A stretch of DNA of 64,000 bases, from the NCBI GenBank assembly GCA_029851415.1, contig CM056741.1, positions 70,050,282-70,114,281 of the forward strand. The letters are read 5' to 3'. Position numbers and translations under genes: made by a program. Source of the DNA: Eretmocerus hayati. Lineage: Eukaryota > Arthropoda > Insecta > Hymenoptera > Aphelinidae. This document shows positions 32,665 to 43,628 of this stretch, piece after piece; within the stretch, counting starts at the first letter, position 1, and each line of letters opens with the position of its first letter. Under the pieces are notes generated by a model, which worked only from the letters and a program-made list of their open reading frames with translations, was not told where the DNA came from and made no database searches.

Positions 32665-33751
32665 ATTTCATACTTTGCAGAGCTCTTTTCTGCGAAAATC
32701 TGTTTTTGCCAAGTATTTTGGTCAGTTCCGTGCCCTACTAGAGCGACCCTTAGACGCGAGATTACGGAGGCCTTAGTCAGTTTTTCTTCAAAGTATCTGA
32801 TGGCCAAATGAAAATCCCGAAACCTCAAGATCGTAGCACGAAACGTTTGGCCGTGAGATCAATTTTAGTGCCAAATGTCAGGTTCCGTGCCCGCTACCGC
32901 GTTATCCTTGTTATACTTATGGTACCCACGAGTGAGAATTTTTTCATTCGTGCGCGAGTTAATTTATGATTTATATGTTTCAAAAAGTCAAAAAAGATTT
33001 GGGATTGGCAGATTTTGGACCCTCAAATATCAAAATTTCCACGGAACTACTCATATCGTGCCAGGATTTCTCTACTGTTGTGGCGGTGGCTCCGATCCAC
33101 CTCTTGGTGGTTATCGAGATTCAGTGGTCTTTCAAACGTTGTAGCTCCGAGCCAAAGTGGTGGAATTGACCTCGTCAAGTAGTTATCTTGAAGAAAGTTT
33201 TCTTGTCTTTCCAATGGAATTGGTTTTAAGAGTCCGAATTTCGTGCGCATGCGCAGTAAACAGACAATTTCAAACTGCCTAAAAAATAGGTTTGCGAAAA
33301 TTGGAAAAAACAAGCCTTAGACCGCGGGTAAGGAAATCAGGGTCATTTTTTCTGGAAGAACACAGAATTTTACATCGAATATGTGATTTTCAGAAATTAA
33401 AAAAAAGGGGACTGAGAAATTCACTGTTTAGTGATTTTACACTTTTGCTCGTAAAGGACGCCCATAATCTCAAAATCAACTGTTCACTAGCAATTTCGAT
33501 AGGTTTTTGAAAGACCTTTCAAATACCGCAAACCGCATGTCTCTATTTGTGAACACATCCAACTTATTTGCATTTAAGTAAAAGAAAGCTGCTAGAATTT
33601 AAACAAAATGTATTTTACTTCATTTCCAAAAATTCTCGCGGGACCAAAACAAATTTTCGGGGACCCCATAGATGGTGAAAAGTTCATATTTTGTACCAAT
33701 TTGAGATGTGACCCTTTTCTGTAGGTCGCCTTCGCGTGGAACTACTCATAT

Positions 33752-35834
33752 AGAACTCACATTCCCAGAATACTCTGAACATTTTCGTAGTTTGATTGTC
33801 AAAACTGTCTAAAAACAGAGGAGTGAGGTTCACTCAAATAAGTCGAAAAATTTATAGAGACTCAATGAGACGTGAAAATTTAGTATCCAAGTGAATGTGT
33901 GCATAGAAACAGTTTCTTTATTGTACCGGAAAAAATTCAAATTGAAAAGCAGTCCACACCTGAATAGATACATTTCAAATTATCATTTGACACAATTCGA
34001 TTGTGAATGTTGAGGTTAATCTTTATCGTTTGAAAGGAATATAAATGAAATCTATGTATAGCTTCAAAAGTTTCTGCAGACATCCGCTCTTTAGCAAATC
34101 CTGAAAATATACACTACCTACCCAATGATCGGCATCACATGCCAGATTTTCGAATTTTTGATCTGAATCATTTCCTTACGTTAGCGATAGGATTAGCAAC
34201 CAGAATCAAAGAATTGCATAGGTTATTCAGAGCTTGAGCCAAATCGCACGCACCCATTCGGGAAGTTTACTTAGCCCTTTCATCCTTCACGCTGGGACCC
34301 AAAGCTTACTCGTCGAGTTACTTATCGAAACGACGAACCATCATTCAATTCGTATGAGTTTTTATGATAATACCCATACATAATGTCGAAAATAAAAAAA
34401 CAGATTGAGTCAACTACCCGGGTACGAAGGATAGGTCACCCCGGTTTCCACGAAAAAACCTGAAACTGATTTGGGCTAAGATCGAATCGCCAAAAATGTT
34501 TAAAGAATGAATCTACCCTGCCCTGAAATATGTAATTGTAGAAGAAGAATGTCGGGAAACGTATTTCTTCGTTTGGTCGGAACTCGCTTCCCTTCGAAAA
34601 TATTCGATTCTTGAATTTTGAAGGCACAAAGCGATTTTTGTGGGAAATTACCCCTTAAAATTGGGAAAAAGCCAACAAATTGGTCATTTTTCTGGATACT
34701 CCTACAATGTCCAATCCTTGAGAGCACATGATTCGTATTGACTGCAAAAAAATTGTGAGGGGTGGGAGTGCGTGGAAGAATTGCTAGGAATCTATAATAA
34801 ATGAAAAATGAGCAACATTCAGTTTCTTGAAACCATCATCTCTTTGGTTGGAAATTTTATTTTGGAAGGACTCCATTACATAGCAAATATACGATGAAAT
34901 TGATTTTAATGCATTTTACGACTGAGGTCTGCTCTATGATTCATTTTGAGTTGAAAAAGAGAAAATAATATCTGATCATGTGTAAAACTTACACATAGTA
35001 ACAGGAACGCTCTATGAGTCTTTGAATTGAAATTACGCCTTGTTTGGGTGAACACTTGGAGCCATGCAATGAACATTCCACATATGAAAGTTGGCTCGAA
35101 GTCTCAGTCACATTACGCAAAAGCGATGCAGTGAATTCTGTAGACTCTCAATAATTCAGAGTTTTGATCCTTCAGCGGGAATGACTCATTTCCATATCAC
35201 AGTGAGAGTAGTTCAAAGAAGCAACAAGACAATCCAATTTGAGAAATAATTGTATCTTTCCTAATGGCATAGATTGATTTTTTGAGGAAATTCAAGCAAT
35301 TTGGGCACTTTAAACGTTGAGGAGAAATTTTCGCGGTTGCGGATGGTCCTTTCGTTTTCATAAAGATCAACAAGTGGACACTTTCACGGCCAGTATCGTA
35401 CTGATGGTTCTTCGATTTCGACTTGAAGACTTATATTAGGCAAGATTTTGAGATAGAATATAACGCGACTATTTTCCTAGAAGTTGGGGTGAACACCCAC
35501 GATACTGTAGAAGTGACACTGCATTACTTCAAGTATTCATCCGAAGAAGATGGAATTTCAATTCAAGGACTGATACATCCATCTCGTTGACTATTTGTGA
35601 GTCCTACACTTGAATAATATTATCCTTCCTCCTCGCTAACGATCGTCCAGCTTGGAAGTGTCTCTGGCCTCTAAAATGCTTCTGTAATTGAACAATGTGA
35701 CATTGAAAGTTCATAATACAGTGGATTCGGAGGAAAAAATATCCTTGATATAACGTAGTAATTGTGAACTTTCAAGAAATGTAACGCATAGTAAAGTTCC
35801 TGAATTTCCAGTATGTATCTGGAAATTTTGCCGA
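33752..35834. other. mostly unremarkable intergenic DNA
   Basis: No gene is recognised. Segment 34436-34640 is a diverged inverted copy of 51540-51720 (shared ATATTTCAG and GGCGATTCGATCT-type stretches), so one dispersed repeat is present. The remainder shows nothing I can name. Confidence 0.45.
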
Positions 35835-35956
35835 GTTGGCCAGACCCAGACACAGCCCCGGTCTTAGCCCCCGCCACAATCTCAGTCCCAATTCCAGCAC
35901 CAGCCTCAGCCGCAGCCTCAGCCACGGCGTCAGCCCTAGCCCCACCCCCAGCTCCA
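35835..35956 (+). repeat. CAGCCT-type satellite, left fragment
   Basis: Hexamer-like repeats of CAGCCT/CAGCCC variants, continuous in type with 36730-37010. The two blocks appear to be one tract split by the element at 35957-36729. Long Ala/Leu/Glu-rich frames across it are repeat artefacts. Confidence 0.8.
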
Positions 35957-36729
35957 CTCTCTGAAATTGTTGGAGTGAAATTTTGACTCAAAGCTTGGAG
36001 TGATCCTCGGAATGACCGAAAATGACTCATAGTAGAGTGAAAATTTGACTCATAGGGAGTGAAACCACAAGAATACTACATTCGCTCCAAGCTTGAGTCA
36101 ATTTTCACTCCAAGAAGAGTGAAAATTGACTCCTCACATTGAGTGAAATAGATTTTTATGGGTTAAGGTATAATACCAGAATGATTTGCGGGATTTTTAT
36201 GAAGAAAGTAGAAATCTTTTGAAATGTTGAATGATGTCTCTCTATTCCGAGCTTTCCTTCGGAATACTTCTCGGATATATTTAAAAACTCGTGTCGACCG
36301 TTCACAACCATCCATAAACTTTCTTAACTACAAAATGACAAAGTCACATTTGATCTAATGGTTAAGACACTCGCCTGTCAATCAAGAGGATGCGGGTTCA
36401 AATCCCCACCATGTCAAACACAACTGCCAAAATTTACGTCGAACACGTTTTTCATAGAATATCAATAACTAGAATTACCAGGAAATCAATTGAAATATGT
36501 GTGCCCGCCGTGAATTCATTTTCTTATTGAAATATTTAAAATGATGAAAAGAGTGGTTCTGAATAATTTGACTTAATCCTATGGGTAATATTGACTCACG
36601 TTTGAGGGAAATTTGACTCCAGCTTGGAGTGATGAACCACTCCAGTTCGGTGCGCACGAAACTGACTCATAGTTTTGAGTCAAATTGCACTCTCTTGGAG
36701 TGAAATTCCACTCCAACGGGTTCAGAGAG
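35957..36729. mobile_element. terminal-inverted-repeat element with tRNA-like core
   Basis: The ends read CTCTCTGAA...GTTGGAGTG and the inverted counterpart CACTCCAAC...TTCAGAGAG. Subterminal sequence is crowded with GAGTGAAATT, TTGACTC and CTTGGAGTGA motifs in both orientations. The core carries a tRNA-like module at 36344-36417. The 773-bp element interrupts the CAGCCT satellite and resembles in design the element at 61281-62146. Confidence 0.75.
36344..36417 (+). other. tRNA-like module (A and B boxes)
   Basis: TGATCTAATGG (36351) fits an RNA polymerase III A box and GGTTCAAATCC (36395) a B box, 44 bases apart, as in a tRNA. The anticodon region reads CTGTCAA (GTC, Asp-like). The acceptor and lower T stems do not pair well, so it is not a functional tRNA gene but a tRNA-derived or tRNA-like sequence. 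Confidence 0.6.
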
Positions 36730-37010
36730 CAGCTTCGGTCCCAGTCCCAGCCTCAGCGTTAACCACAGCCCCAACCTCAGCCTCAGTCCCAGTCCCATCG
36801 TCGGCCCAGCCTCAGCGCAAGATCCAGCCTCATCCCAAGCCACAGGCCCAGCCTCATCCCTAGTTCATGCTCAGGGCCAGCCTCAGCCTCAGCCTTAGCC
36901 CCAGTATCAGCCGTAGCCTTAGCCCAAGACCGAGCCCCAGCCTAAGCCACAGCCTCAGCCACAGCCTCAGCCACAGCCTCAGCCTCAGCCCCAGCCTCGG
37001 CCTAAACCTC
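36730..37010 (+). repeat. CAGCCT-type satellite, right fragment
   Basis: Continuation of the satellite, ending where the GC-rich CCCCGGGGAAAACGCAATGG sequence begins. Same strand orientation as the block at 45730-46690, although the flanking arms between the two blocks are inverted. Confidence 0.85.
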
Positions 37011-37319
37011 CCCGGGGAAAACGCAATGGGCCGTGACCCCCAGGGGCCACGGTCCAGAGGTGGGCCGTAGTCCCCGGGGGTCATGGTCCACCAGTATGCT
37101 ACAAATTCTCTTCGCTCTATCCGGGTCTTCGACTTGCCGGCATCACCAGATTAAACAATAGGATGGATCAAAATTCAATTTACCTCGCTTCAGTAATATT
37201 CTACTGTTGCCTGTTAATAAGAAGTGTATGAGAAGGCTTACGCTGCTTGGCTGAAAGGTGACATAATCAGGTGGAGGTAGAGCCTTAAAATTGTAATGAA
37301 TCAGTGATAAAAATATGTA
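37010..37319 (+). repeat. outer inverted arm, left
   Basis: An inverted, closely similar copy lies at 45361-45724 (CCGGGGAAAACGCAATGGGC, GTCTTCGACTTGCCGGCATC, TCAGGTGGAGGTAGAGCC shared in reverse). The right copy carries extra GGACCGTGACCCCCGGGG-type units. The arms enclose 8 kb of nested transposons. Confidence 0.85.
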
Positions 37320-38757
37320 TAAGATAAGTGTACCCAACTTGCCCCCATTAAGCCATTTTCTTAACAATTTTGGTCTACCTCAACAATTTTCAACGTGTTT
37401 TAGCTCATTTTAAAGCTTGTTCTAAGATCTTTAGAATGAATCTAAGTACGTTCAAATTCAATCAAACGGATCCGAGCTGTCTTAACTTTTCCAAAAAAGA
37501 TTTTTCAGAGTTTACAAAATAACATACCCAATTTGCCCCCATTTAGCCACTTCCCCAACAACTCTAGTCTACGTCAATATTTTCCTACGTATTGAAACTT
37601 ATTTTGAAGCTTGTTTTAGGACCGTTCAAATGCACTGAGATACGTCTCGATTTGATGAAATGGATCCGAACTGTCTCAATTCTTCCAAAATAAATGATGG
37701 AAATCGGCGATAGAGTGTTTTTATCGCCGTACACGCACATTTGGAGCTTTTCGCCGGTCCAAAACACTCTTTCCATCCTATTTTGACGTGATAAACACGT
37801 TCTGAGTAGTAAAAAGTCGTACTGCACGCCCTCTTAAGGAGGCTCGCGCAAATTTTAACAAAACGAAGAAATCGCTTGAATATTACTTATATTAATGGAT
37901 AAACTAATGAGGAATCATAATCCATCAAGAAAAGTAGGGGTTGGCGATGAAAATCACGAGTAAACCCGTTTGGCAGAAAAAATCCTTACACACGTAATCT
38001 TATGGGATAAACACGTTAAAACGAGCTGGTGCGACAACTAAACGACCAAAATCGACATTCATGGAATAATTTGATGCTATTTTGCATCACGTGTTTAATG
38101 GTGTGAAGAAATTAACACGTTGGCGATCTAAATTTTGAGTAAATTGAGTTCAAAGTGAGTTTCGAGCGTGGAGCAGTGCGCCGCATTGCACAGCTTGCAC
38201 TGCGAGTATACCTATATGTAGCGTCAGGATCGTAACGGAAAATAGAAAGGCCTGACTACCTGCGCGTAGGGCCCCGTGCTCGGTACGGCATGCGCGCGAG
38301 CCTCCTTAAGATAAACATACGGGGGCATGTTGGGTACACTTCGATGTTGGCATCCTTGTTTACAAATCGTCTCCGTGTTTTGCACATAAATCAGCTCCAG
38401 ATCCTAATTTTGCAACTTTGAAGAACGGATTTCGAAGGTTTTAGAATAAGGAATCGAATGCGCCAAGGTACGTTGAGATTGGTTGAACTAAAAAAATTCG
38501 GCACTGATTTTACTGAACGCAATTCCCTAGTTGCTTTCTTAGCTAAGCAATCACGAAAAATAGAAAAATCAGTTTAAATTTTCTGGAGAACGCAGGAATG
38601 ATGCGGGGTTGACACAAACTACTTACTTTCTCATATTTTAACATAACAAACGTAAAAAAGAGTTGCCCGGGGGCCAAGGAGTGCCCATTCCCAAGATCGG
38701 GATATGGGGGCAAGTTGGGTACAGAGGCAAGTTGGGTATACTTACCTTAGTACCCGT
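37317..38757. mobile_element. element with inverted GTACCCAACTTGCCCCC ends
   Basis: TGTACCCAACTTGCCCCC at 37331 is mirrored by GGGGGCAAGTTGGGTACA at about 38705 and a second GGCAAGTTGGGTATACTTACC. The left part contains a direct duplication of about 190 bp (about 37325-37505 and 37527-37690). A TTAA-flanked MITE (37839-38305) is nested inside. A related 300-bp element is at 56163-56470. No transposase was recognised. Confidence 0.65.
37839..38305. mobile_element. MITE with exact 12-bp TIRs and TTAA duplication
   Basis: TTAA at 37835-37838 and 38306-38309 flanks GGAGGCTCGCGC and its exact inverted copy. The 467-bp element has no coding capacity. TTAA specificity points to a piggyBac- or Kolobok-type source; the GG start resembles the TTAA-flanked MITE at 31333-31715 although the ends differ. 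Confidence 0.85.
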
Positions 38758-38990
38758 ATCTCCTATCACTAGGGCCTTTGATCCACCAGCTCAACGGCGT
38801 CATTAGGAGAGCAAAACTCAACAGTTATTCGAAAGCCATAACCTTGAAATATGTAGCTAAGAGATCATCATTCGGGTACACAACCGGATACAGGGCGTTC
38901 CTTGCTCAGGATGATCAAGGGTTTGTAACGGAATATATTATCCAATTCCGATGGATTTTCTTGATTTGAAATAATTATTAGAGCCGTATC
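38757..38990 (+). repeat. second inverted arm, left
   Basis: Sequence from CCGTATCTCCTATCACTAGG to TTGATTTGAAATAATTATTA matches 43393-43622 in reverse with moderate divergence (CAAGGGTTTGTAACGG, AGAGATCATCATTCGGGTA shared). Between the arms are a 0.7-kb hairpin and a LINE. Confidence 0.8.
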
Positions 38991-39008
38991 GCACGAAAAG
39001 ATTGATAC

Positions 39009-39727
39009 ATTTTTTTTCGTTAATACCATGTTGATATAGTACAAAAATTTTTTGGTATTTTTTCTAAGGCCCCTGTGGGCCCTGGGGCCTATAAAAAGTC
39101 CTTCCAGGCCCCTCTCTTACCTATTCCCAGAAAATCATAACTTCGACCAGACTCTACACTTTTAGACGTACCTGGGCGTATTTTCTTCCTTAAGACTAGT
39201 ACCTTGAAGAAGAGAATTGCCCAAGGTCGATACTTGAACCTACCAATTTCTAGGGGCTATTTGCTGAGAGAACATTTTAACGAATTTTGGGCTTGCATCG
39301 AGGTGATGTAGCTCCAACTAGACATATGATAATTGACTTTTACCAGTGGTCATTTCAAAGGTCTTGAAGAGAGCTACAATTTGACTACTATGAAAAGTTC
39401 GATAATTGACTTTTACTAGCAGTCAAATTGTAGCTTTCTTCAAGAACTTTAAAATGACCACTGGTAAAAGTCAATTGGGAGCTACATCACTTTGAAGCAA
39501 GCCCGAAAATCGTTAAAATGTTCTCTCAGCAAATAGCTCCTAGAAACTGGTAGGTTCAAGTATCGACCTTGGCAGTTCTCATCTTCAAAGAACTAGTCTC
39601 AAGGAAGAAAGTACGAGGGGCCTGGAAGGACTTTTTATAGGCCCCAGGGCCAACAGGGGCCTTAGAAAAAATCTCAAAGAATTTTTTTTGTACTATATCA
39701 ACATGGTATTAACGGGAAAAAAATTTT
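39009..39727. mobile_element. 0.7-kb hairpin element
   Basis: CGTTAATACCATGTTGATAT at the left is mirrored by ATATCAACATGGTATTAACG at the right, and arms of about 340 bp continue inward (GGCCTATAAAAAGTCCTTCC; TAGGTTCAAGTATCGACCTT) to a centre near 39395. The arms remain highly similar, so the hairpin is young. No coding sequence. Confidence 0.85.
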
Positions 39728-40163
39728 TTGGGATTCGTTCCAGACCCCCCTGGTGCCGGGATTCGATGATTTGCTCCGGAATGGCCCGTATTCAGATTAA
39801 CGAGGACTTTATGATTGATTGATTGATTGATTAAATATTTATTGAGGCTATTGGGTATAACCCTATTCAGCCCTGATGAGATTCATACAGAAATGAGTTA
39901 ATTCATACTGACATACTAATGATTATGACTGATGGAAAGAGTAACTGATGAGTGATTCATTTGATATACAGTATTTGCAGTACTACTTAAGATAAAGCAT
40001 AGAAGAGTAACAATGTAAATGATACGAATTTAGAAGGGTCACGTTGATATTCGAAAAATTGATAATTCGTTCATCCTATCTTACCTACTAATAATAATCT
40101 GCTCAGGTTAATGAGAGTGCTTCACATGCTAGTGAGCTGAGTTACAAATACTCAGCCCGACAT

Positions 40164-41294
40164 TCAGTCATTATTCAGTAAGTCCTCGAGAAAACATTCG
40201 TTTGGCAAAGGATTGAAAACAAAGCCATCTCTCCTTGCTCTTTCTTGCCATCTCAAAACGTCATCATATAGAAGCTTGTTACGAACCAAAGATTTGAAAC
40301 TATTTGAAAATTCAACTTGAAAGACCACATCAGGGCAATTTGAGTTTATAAAGGAAGATGCTGTGATATGGAAAGAGTTTTTCATGGTATCTGTGCGGGG
40401 GGTTGCATATAGCAGGGGCGGTGGTGTGTGCCGAGAGGAGACTCGAATGTTTGGAGCGTCAATTCTTAGTTGAAAATGTTTCGCTAAGTGAGAGGGCTGC
40501 TTTGTTGATATGATACCAAAAGCAAGAGAAGCTGTCAAAGCTTTTCGACGATCTTGAACATCAAGCCAACCTAATGCAAGTCGGTATGGAGTCACTGGAG
40601 CAAGCCATGGAATCTGACCGTGAACAAAGCGAACACATTTATTCAGAATACGATGGAGTTTCAGATTTTGTGATTGTGAGACGTCGTTATAAACTGCACA
40701 TGCATAATCAAAATATGGGAATATAAGGGCCTCAACAAGTTTTTGTTTCAGTTTCCGTGACAATGCATGCTTATGAAAACGGAGCTTATAGAGAGCCCCA
40801 TGCACACAACTTGATATCGAGTTAACATGTTTTGCCCAATTTAAGTTAGACTCAAGATGGACACCTAGATCACGAACGTGGTCAGTATGAGAAATAGTGA
40901 CTCCATTTATCACCAGTGGTGGAAGTGATGAAAAATTTATGCGACCGGTATAATATGTACTCCCTAAAATTATAAATTTAGTTTTGTCAGGATTAAGTTT
41001 GATGAAGTTGTTCTCAGCCCATTGGTATACCCTGTTTGCATCTTCATTCAGTTTGCGCACACATTCGTCTAGATCTGATACATGGCAATGAGTATATATG
41101 CGAGTATCATCTGCGTAAATGCCATGTTTAGTATGTTTCAATACCTGGGGAAGATCATTGATGAAGATGGTGAAAAGTAAAGGGCCTAAAACACTTCCTT
41201 GTGATACACCACCAAAGGTTTGAATGGGTTCAGAGAGACATCCATTTTCACCCTCACCGACTGTCTTCGTCCAGATAAGTAGCTTGCAAACCAT
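40164..41294 (-). pseudogene. LINE reverse transcriptase, second half
   Basis: Contains FGGVSQGSVLGPLLFTIFIND and the catalytic HGIYADDT (YADD) motif, then KLNPDKTKFIILGS and a long thumb/C-terminal region ending RWQERARRDGFVF. It overlaps the upstream frame by about 100 bases, consistent with a single small indel in an originally continuous frame. Confidence 0.85.
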
Positions 41295-43045
41295 CGAATC
41301 ACTGAGTCACAACAATTTAGTGATTGAAGCTTTTTCAAGATGAGTTTGTGCGAGACAGTATCGAATGCTTTCGAAAAATCAAAAAGAATCAAGGGCGTGA
41401 CCATGTAACGGTCGAAGGCAATACGGGCGTCCTCAGTAAACCCAAGGAGCGCAGTTTGTGTCGAGTGTTGAGGCCGGAAACCAGATTGGAAGTCATCAAG
41501 TAGGCGTTGGGCTGTGAGATATGCCATCAATTGCTTGTGAATAATCCGCTCGAACAATTTGGATAGCTCAGATAGTATAGCGATGGGTCGAGTGTCTGAT
41601 GGAGAAGAGGGTGGATGAGACTTCGATAATGGTAAGATGGATGCTATTTTCCAACAATCAGGAAAAACTCCCTCTTCAATAGATGTGTTGAAAAGTTCAA
41701 TTAGGTGAGGGCGGAGGATTGGATAAGCTGCCTTCAACATGGAGGTGGACAACGAATCAGTGCCTGTACAGTTTTTAGTAGTTTTAGCGAGTGCTTCATC
41801 AATGTCTTCGCCAGAAATGGGAGAAAATTCAAATTGACTTGGAATACTATTCTTCAGAGGAATTTGTAGTATGTCATCAATTTCAGTAGGAAGAAGTGCA
41901 GGGGAACCACGTGAAATAGCAGCATAGTGAGTATTCAGCACATGTGGCGAGAAATATTTTAGAGGAGATGGGGGTTTTGGTGTCGTGACCCCCATTGTAC
42001 TCAGCTGTTTCCAAACATTCCGACTGTCTGTGGATCCTTCTAGTAGAGATGATAAATGTTTATTCTTAGCAGTGTCGATCTTATTACTCACTTCTGACCT
42101 GAGTTTATGATAGCACGAAACATCAGCTGGTCTATTCCACTTTTTTGCCCTCTTGTATGCAGCATCACGAGTACGCATGAGCGATCTGATATCATTAGAG
42201 ATCCACGGTTTCTGATTTGGTCGAATGGTAATGTTTCGCTTTGGCGCATGAAGATCAAAACTATCCAAAGTTGCGCTAGTGAGGGCGCGCGCCATCATTG
42301 ACACCGAGACTTGAGGAGTGGATGTCGTGGTTGCGAGGCATCTACCGACGTGAGCATATCTTCGGTTCAAATCATTGTGCAGTGCATCTATACACAAGTT
42401 TTTTAGACATCTGATTGACAAAGTTTTTGGTTCTACACATAGTGACGAGATATTCAACTCAAGACTAATCAGATCATGACCAGCAGCAAAAGGTACATCC
42501 GTTTTTTTATATGAGCGGACATATTTCAGAGATGGGACAATAAATAAATCAAGCCAGGTATCTGCTCTGGAGCCATCTGAATAAAGAACATGATGAGTAG
42601 GTTCTGACGGAACTATTTCAAGACTGTAAGATTTCAAGAGGTCTCGGAAGCAGTCAGAATCTGGATGCTTCTTGTGCATGTGGGAATTGAAGTGACCCGT
42701 TATAATGAAGTTTGAATGATTGGAGAGGAATCGATTGAGATCTTCGAAGAATTCTGTGGGGTATAAGGCACCTGGTCGACGGTAAACAACTGCAATGAGC
42801 ATTCTTACTATTCCATACTCCACATTAACTATCATATATTCTGGGGTGTTGTCAAACTTCGGATCAGACCAAGCTAGAATTTTCGATTTGTAACAGTCAC
42901 GTAAGTAAGTAGCAACACCCTCACCCTCCTTGCCAACCCTGTCGTGACGCAAGAGACAGAAACCAGGGAGTGCAAAGGTATGCCCCGGCAGTGACACATT
43001 AATCGGTTGCCTTTTCTCGGAATGAACAATCAAAGAAAATTTCAT
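41186..43045 (-). pseudogene. LINE endonuclease and first half of reverse transcriptase
   Basis: The frame opens within an AP-endonuclease domain (GFCLLRHDR, GEGVATYLRD, VVYRRP, FAAGHDLISLEL) whose usual GDFN motif reads TGHFNSH, so the catalytic Asp is His. The RT half shows DTRPIAILSELSKLFERI, DFQSGFRPQHSTQTALL and LFDFSKAFDTVSH. The frame breaks near 41250, after RRQSVRVKM; the rest of the RT continues in another frame. The start is a truncation, not a true initiation site. Confidence 0.85.
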
Positions 43046-43050
43046 CCTTT

Positions 43051-43392
43051 TTCGCCTTTTTTGCTAATTTTAGTAACTTAGATAATAGATAAAAAGATGA
43101 CCTTTATTTCAAATATTTGGAAAATTTCATTGTCTACAATATGGTGCTACATAGAACAATCAAAATATCAAGACAGAAGAGCCACGAGCAAAAAATGCGA
43201 TAAAATGCAAAATCGCGCAGTATTTGATGATTCTAATTTTTTGCACAGGCCAAAAATATTCGAGAATATCGATACTTGTGCGCGAGTTCATATATATTCC
43301 AAAAAGTCGAAAAATACACCTTAAAATCTTCGGGAGTGAGATTTAAGGCTGGCACATTTTCGACACCCAAAGATCAATATTTCCATGTGATA
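43051..43392. other. spacer with similarity to 32930-33080
   Basis: The part from TTGTGCGCGAGTTCATATAT (about 43275) is a diverged direct copy of TCGTGCGCGAGTTAATTTAT (about 32949) with about 110 bases of shared order. It belongs to the same palindrome family as the neighbouring element. No gene. Confidence 0.5.
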
Positions 43393-43622
43393 TGGCTCTA
43401 ATAATTATTTCAAATCAAGAAAATCCAACGGAATTGGAAATATATCCCGTTACAAACCCTTGATCATCCTGAGTAAGGAACGCCCCGTATCCCATTATAT
43501 ACCCGAATGATCATCTCTTAGCGACATATTCCAAGGTTATGGCGTTCGAACACCTACTGAGTTTTGTTCTCCTCATGATGCTGTTGAGCTAGTGAATCTT
43601 TGACCCTAGTGATAGGAGATAT
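43393..43622 (-). repeat. second inverted arm, right
   Basis: Inverted partner of 38757-38990. It ends only a few bases before the next palindrome begins at 43629. Confidence 0.8.
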
Positions 43623-43628
43623 GGATAT

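Larger units (their letters stand above)
30256..33751. mobile_element. 3.5-kb palindromic element
   Basis: Ends are ATATGAGTAGTTCCACGCG and its inverted copy. The arms are clear over about 600 bp (30256-30860 versus 33190-33751) and more decayed further in. The same terminal motifs (CCACGC.AAAG.GACCTACGGAAA) define the palindrome at 43629-45359, so both belong to one family. The centre has been invaded by a TTAA-flanked MITE (31333-31715) and another repeat (31857-32664). No transposase is recognisable. Confidence 0.75.
39812..43050 (-). mobile_element. 5'-truncated non-LTR retrotransposon (jockey/CR1-like)
   Basis: Minus-strand endonuclease and reverse transcriptase frames are followed by a 3' untranslated region and a terminal run of AATC units (39812-39833 on the plus strand as TGAT repeats). 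The 5' part of the endonuclease and any ORF1 are missing. No clear target-site duplication was found. It lies between the two arms of an inverted repeat. Confidence 0.88.

Noticed and set aside
36344..36417. Functional tRNA-Asp gene
   Set aside because: A and B boxes fit, but acceptor and T stems do not pair properly and it lies inside a transposable element.
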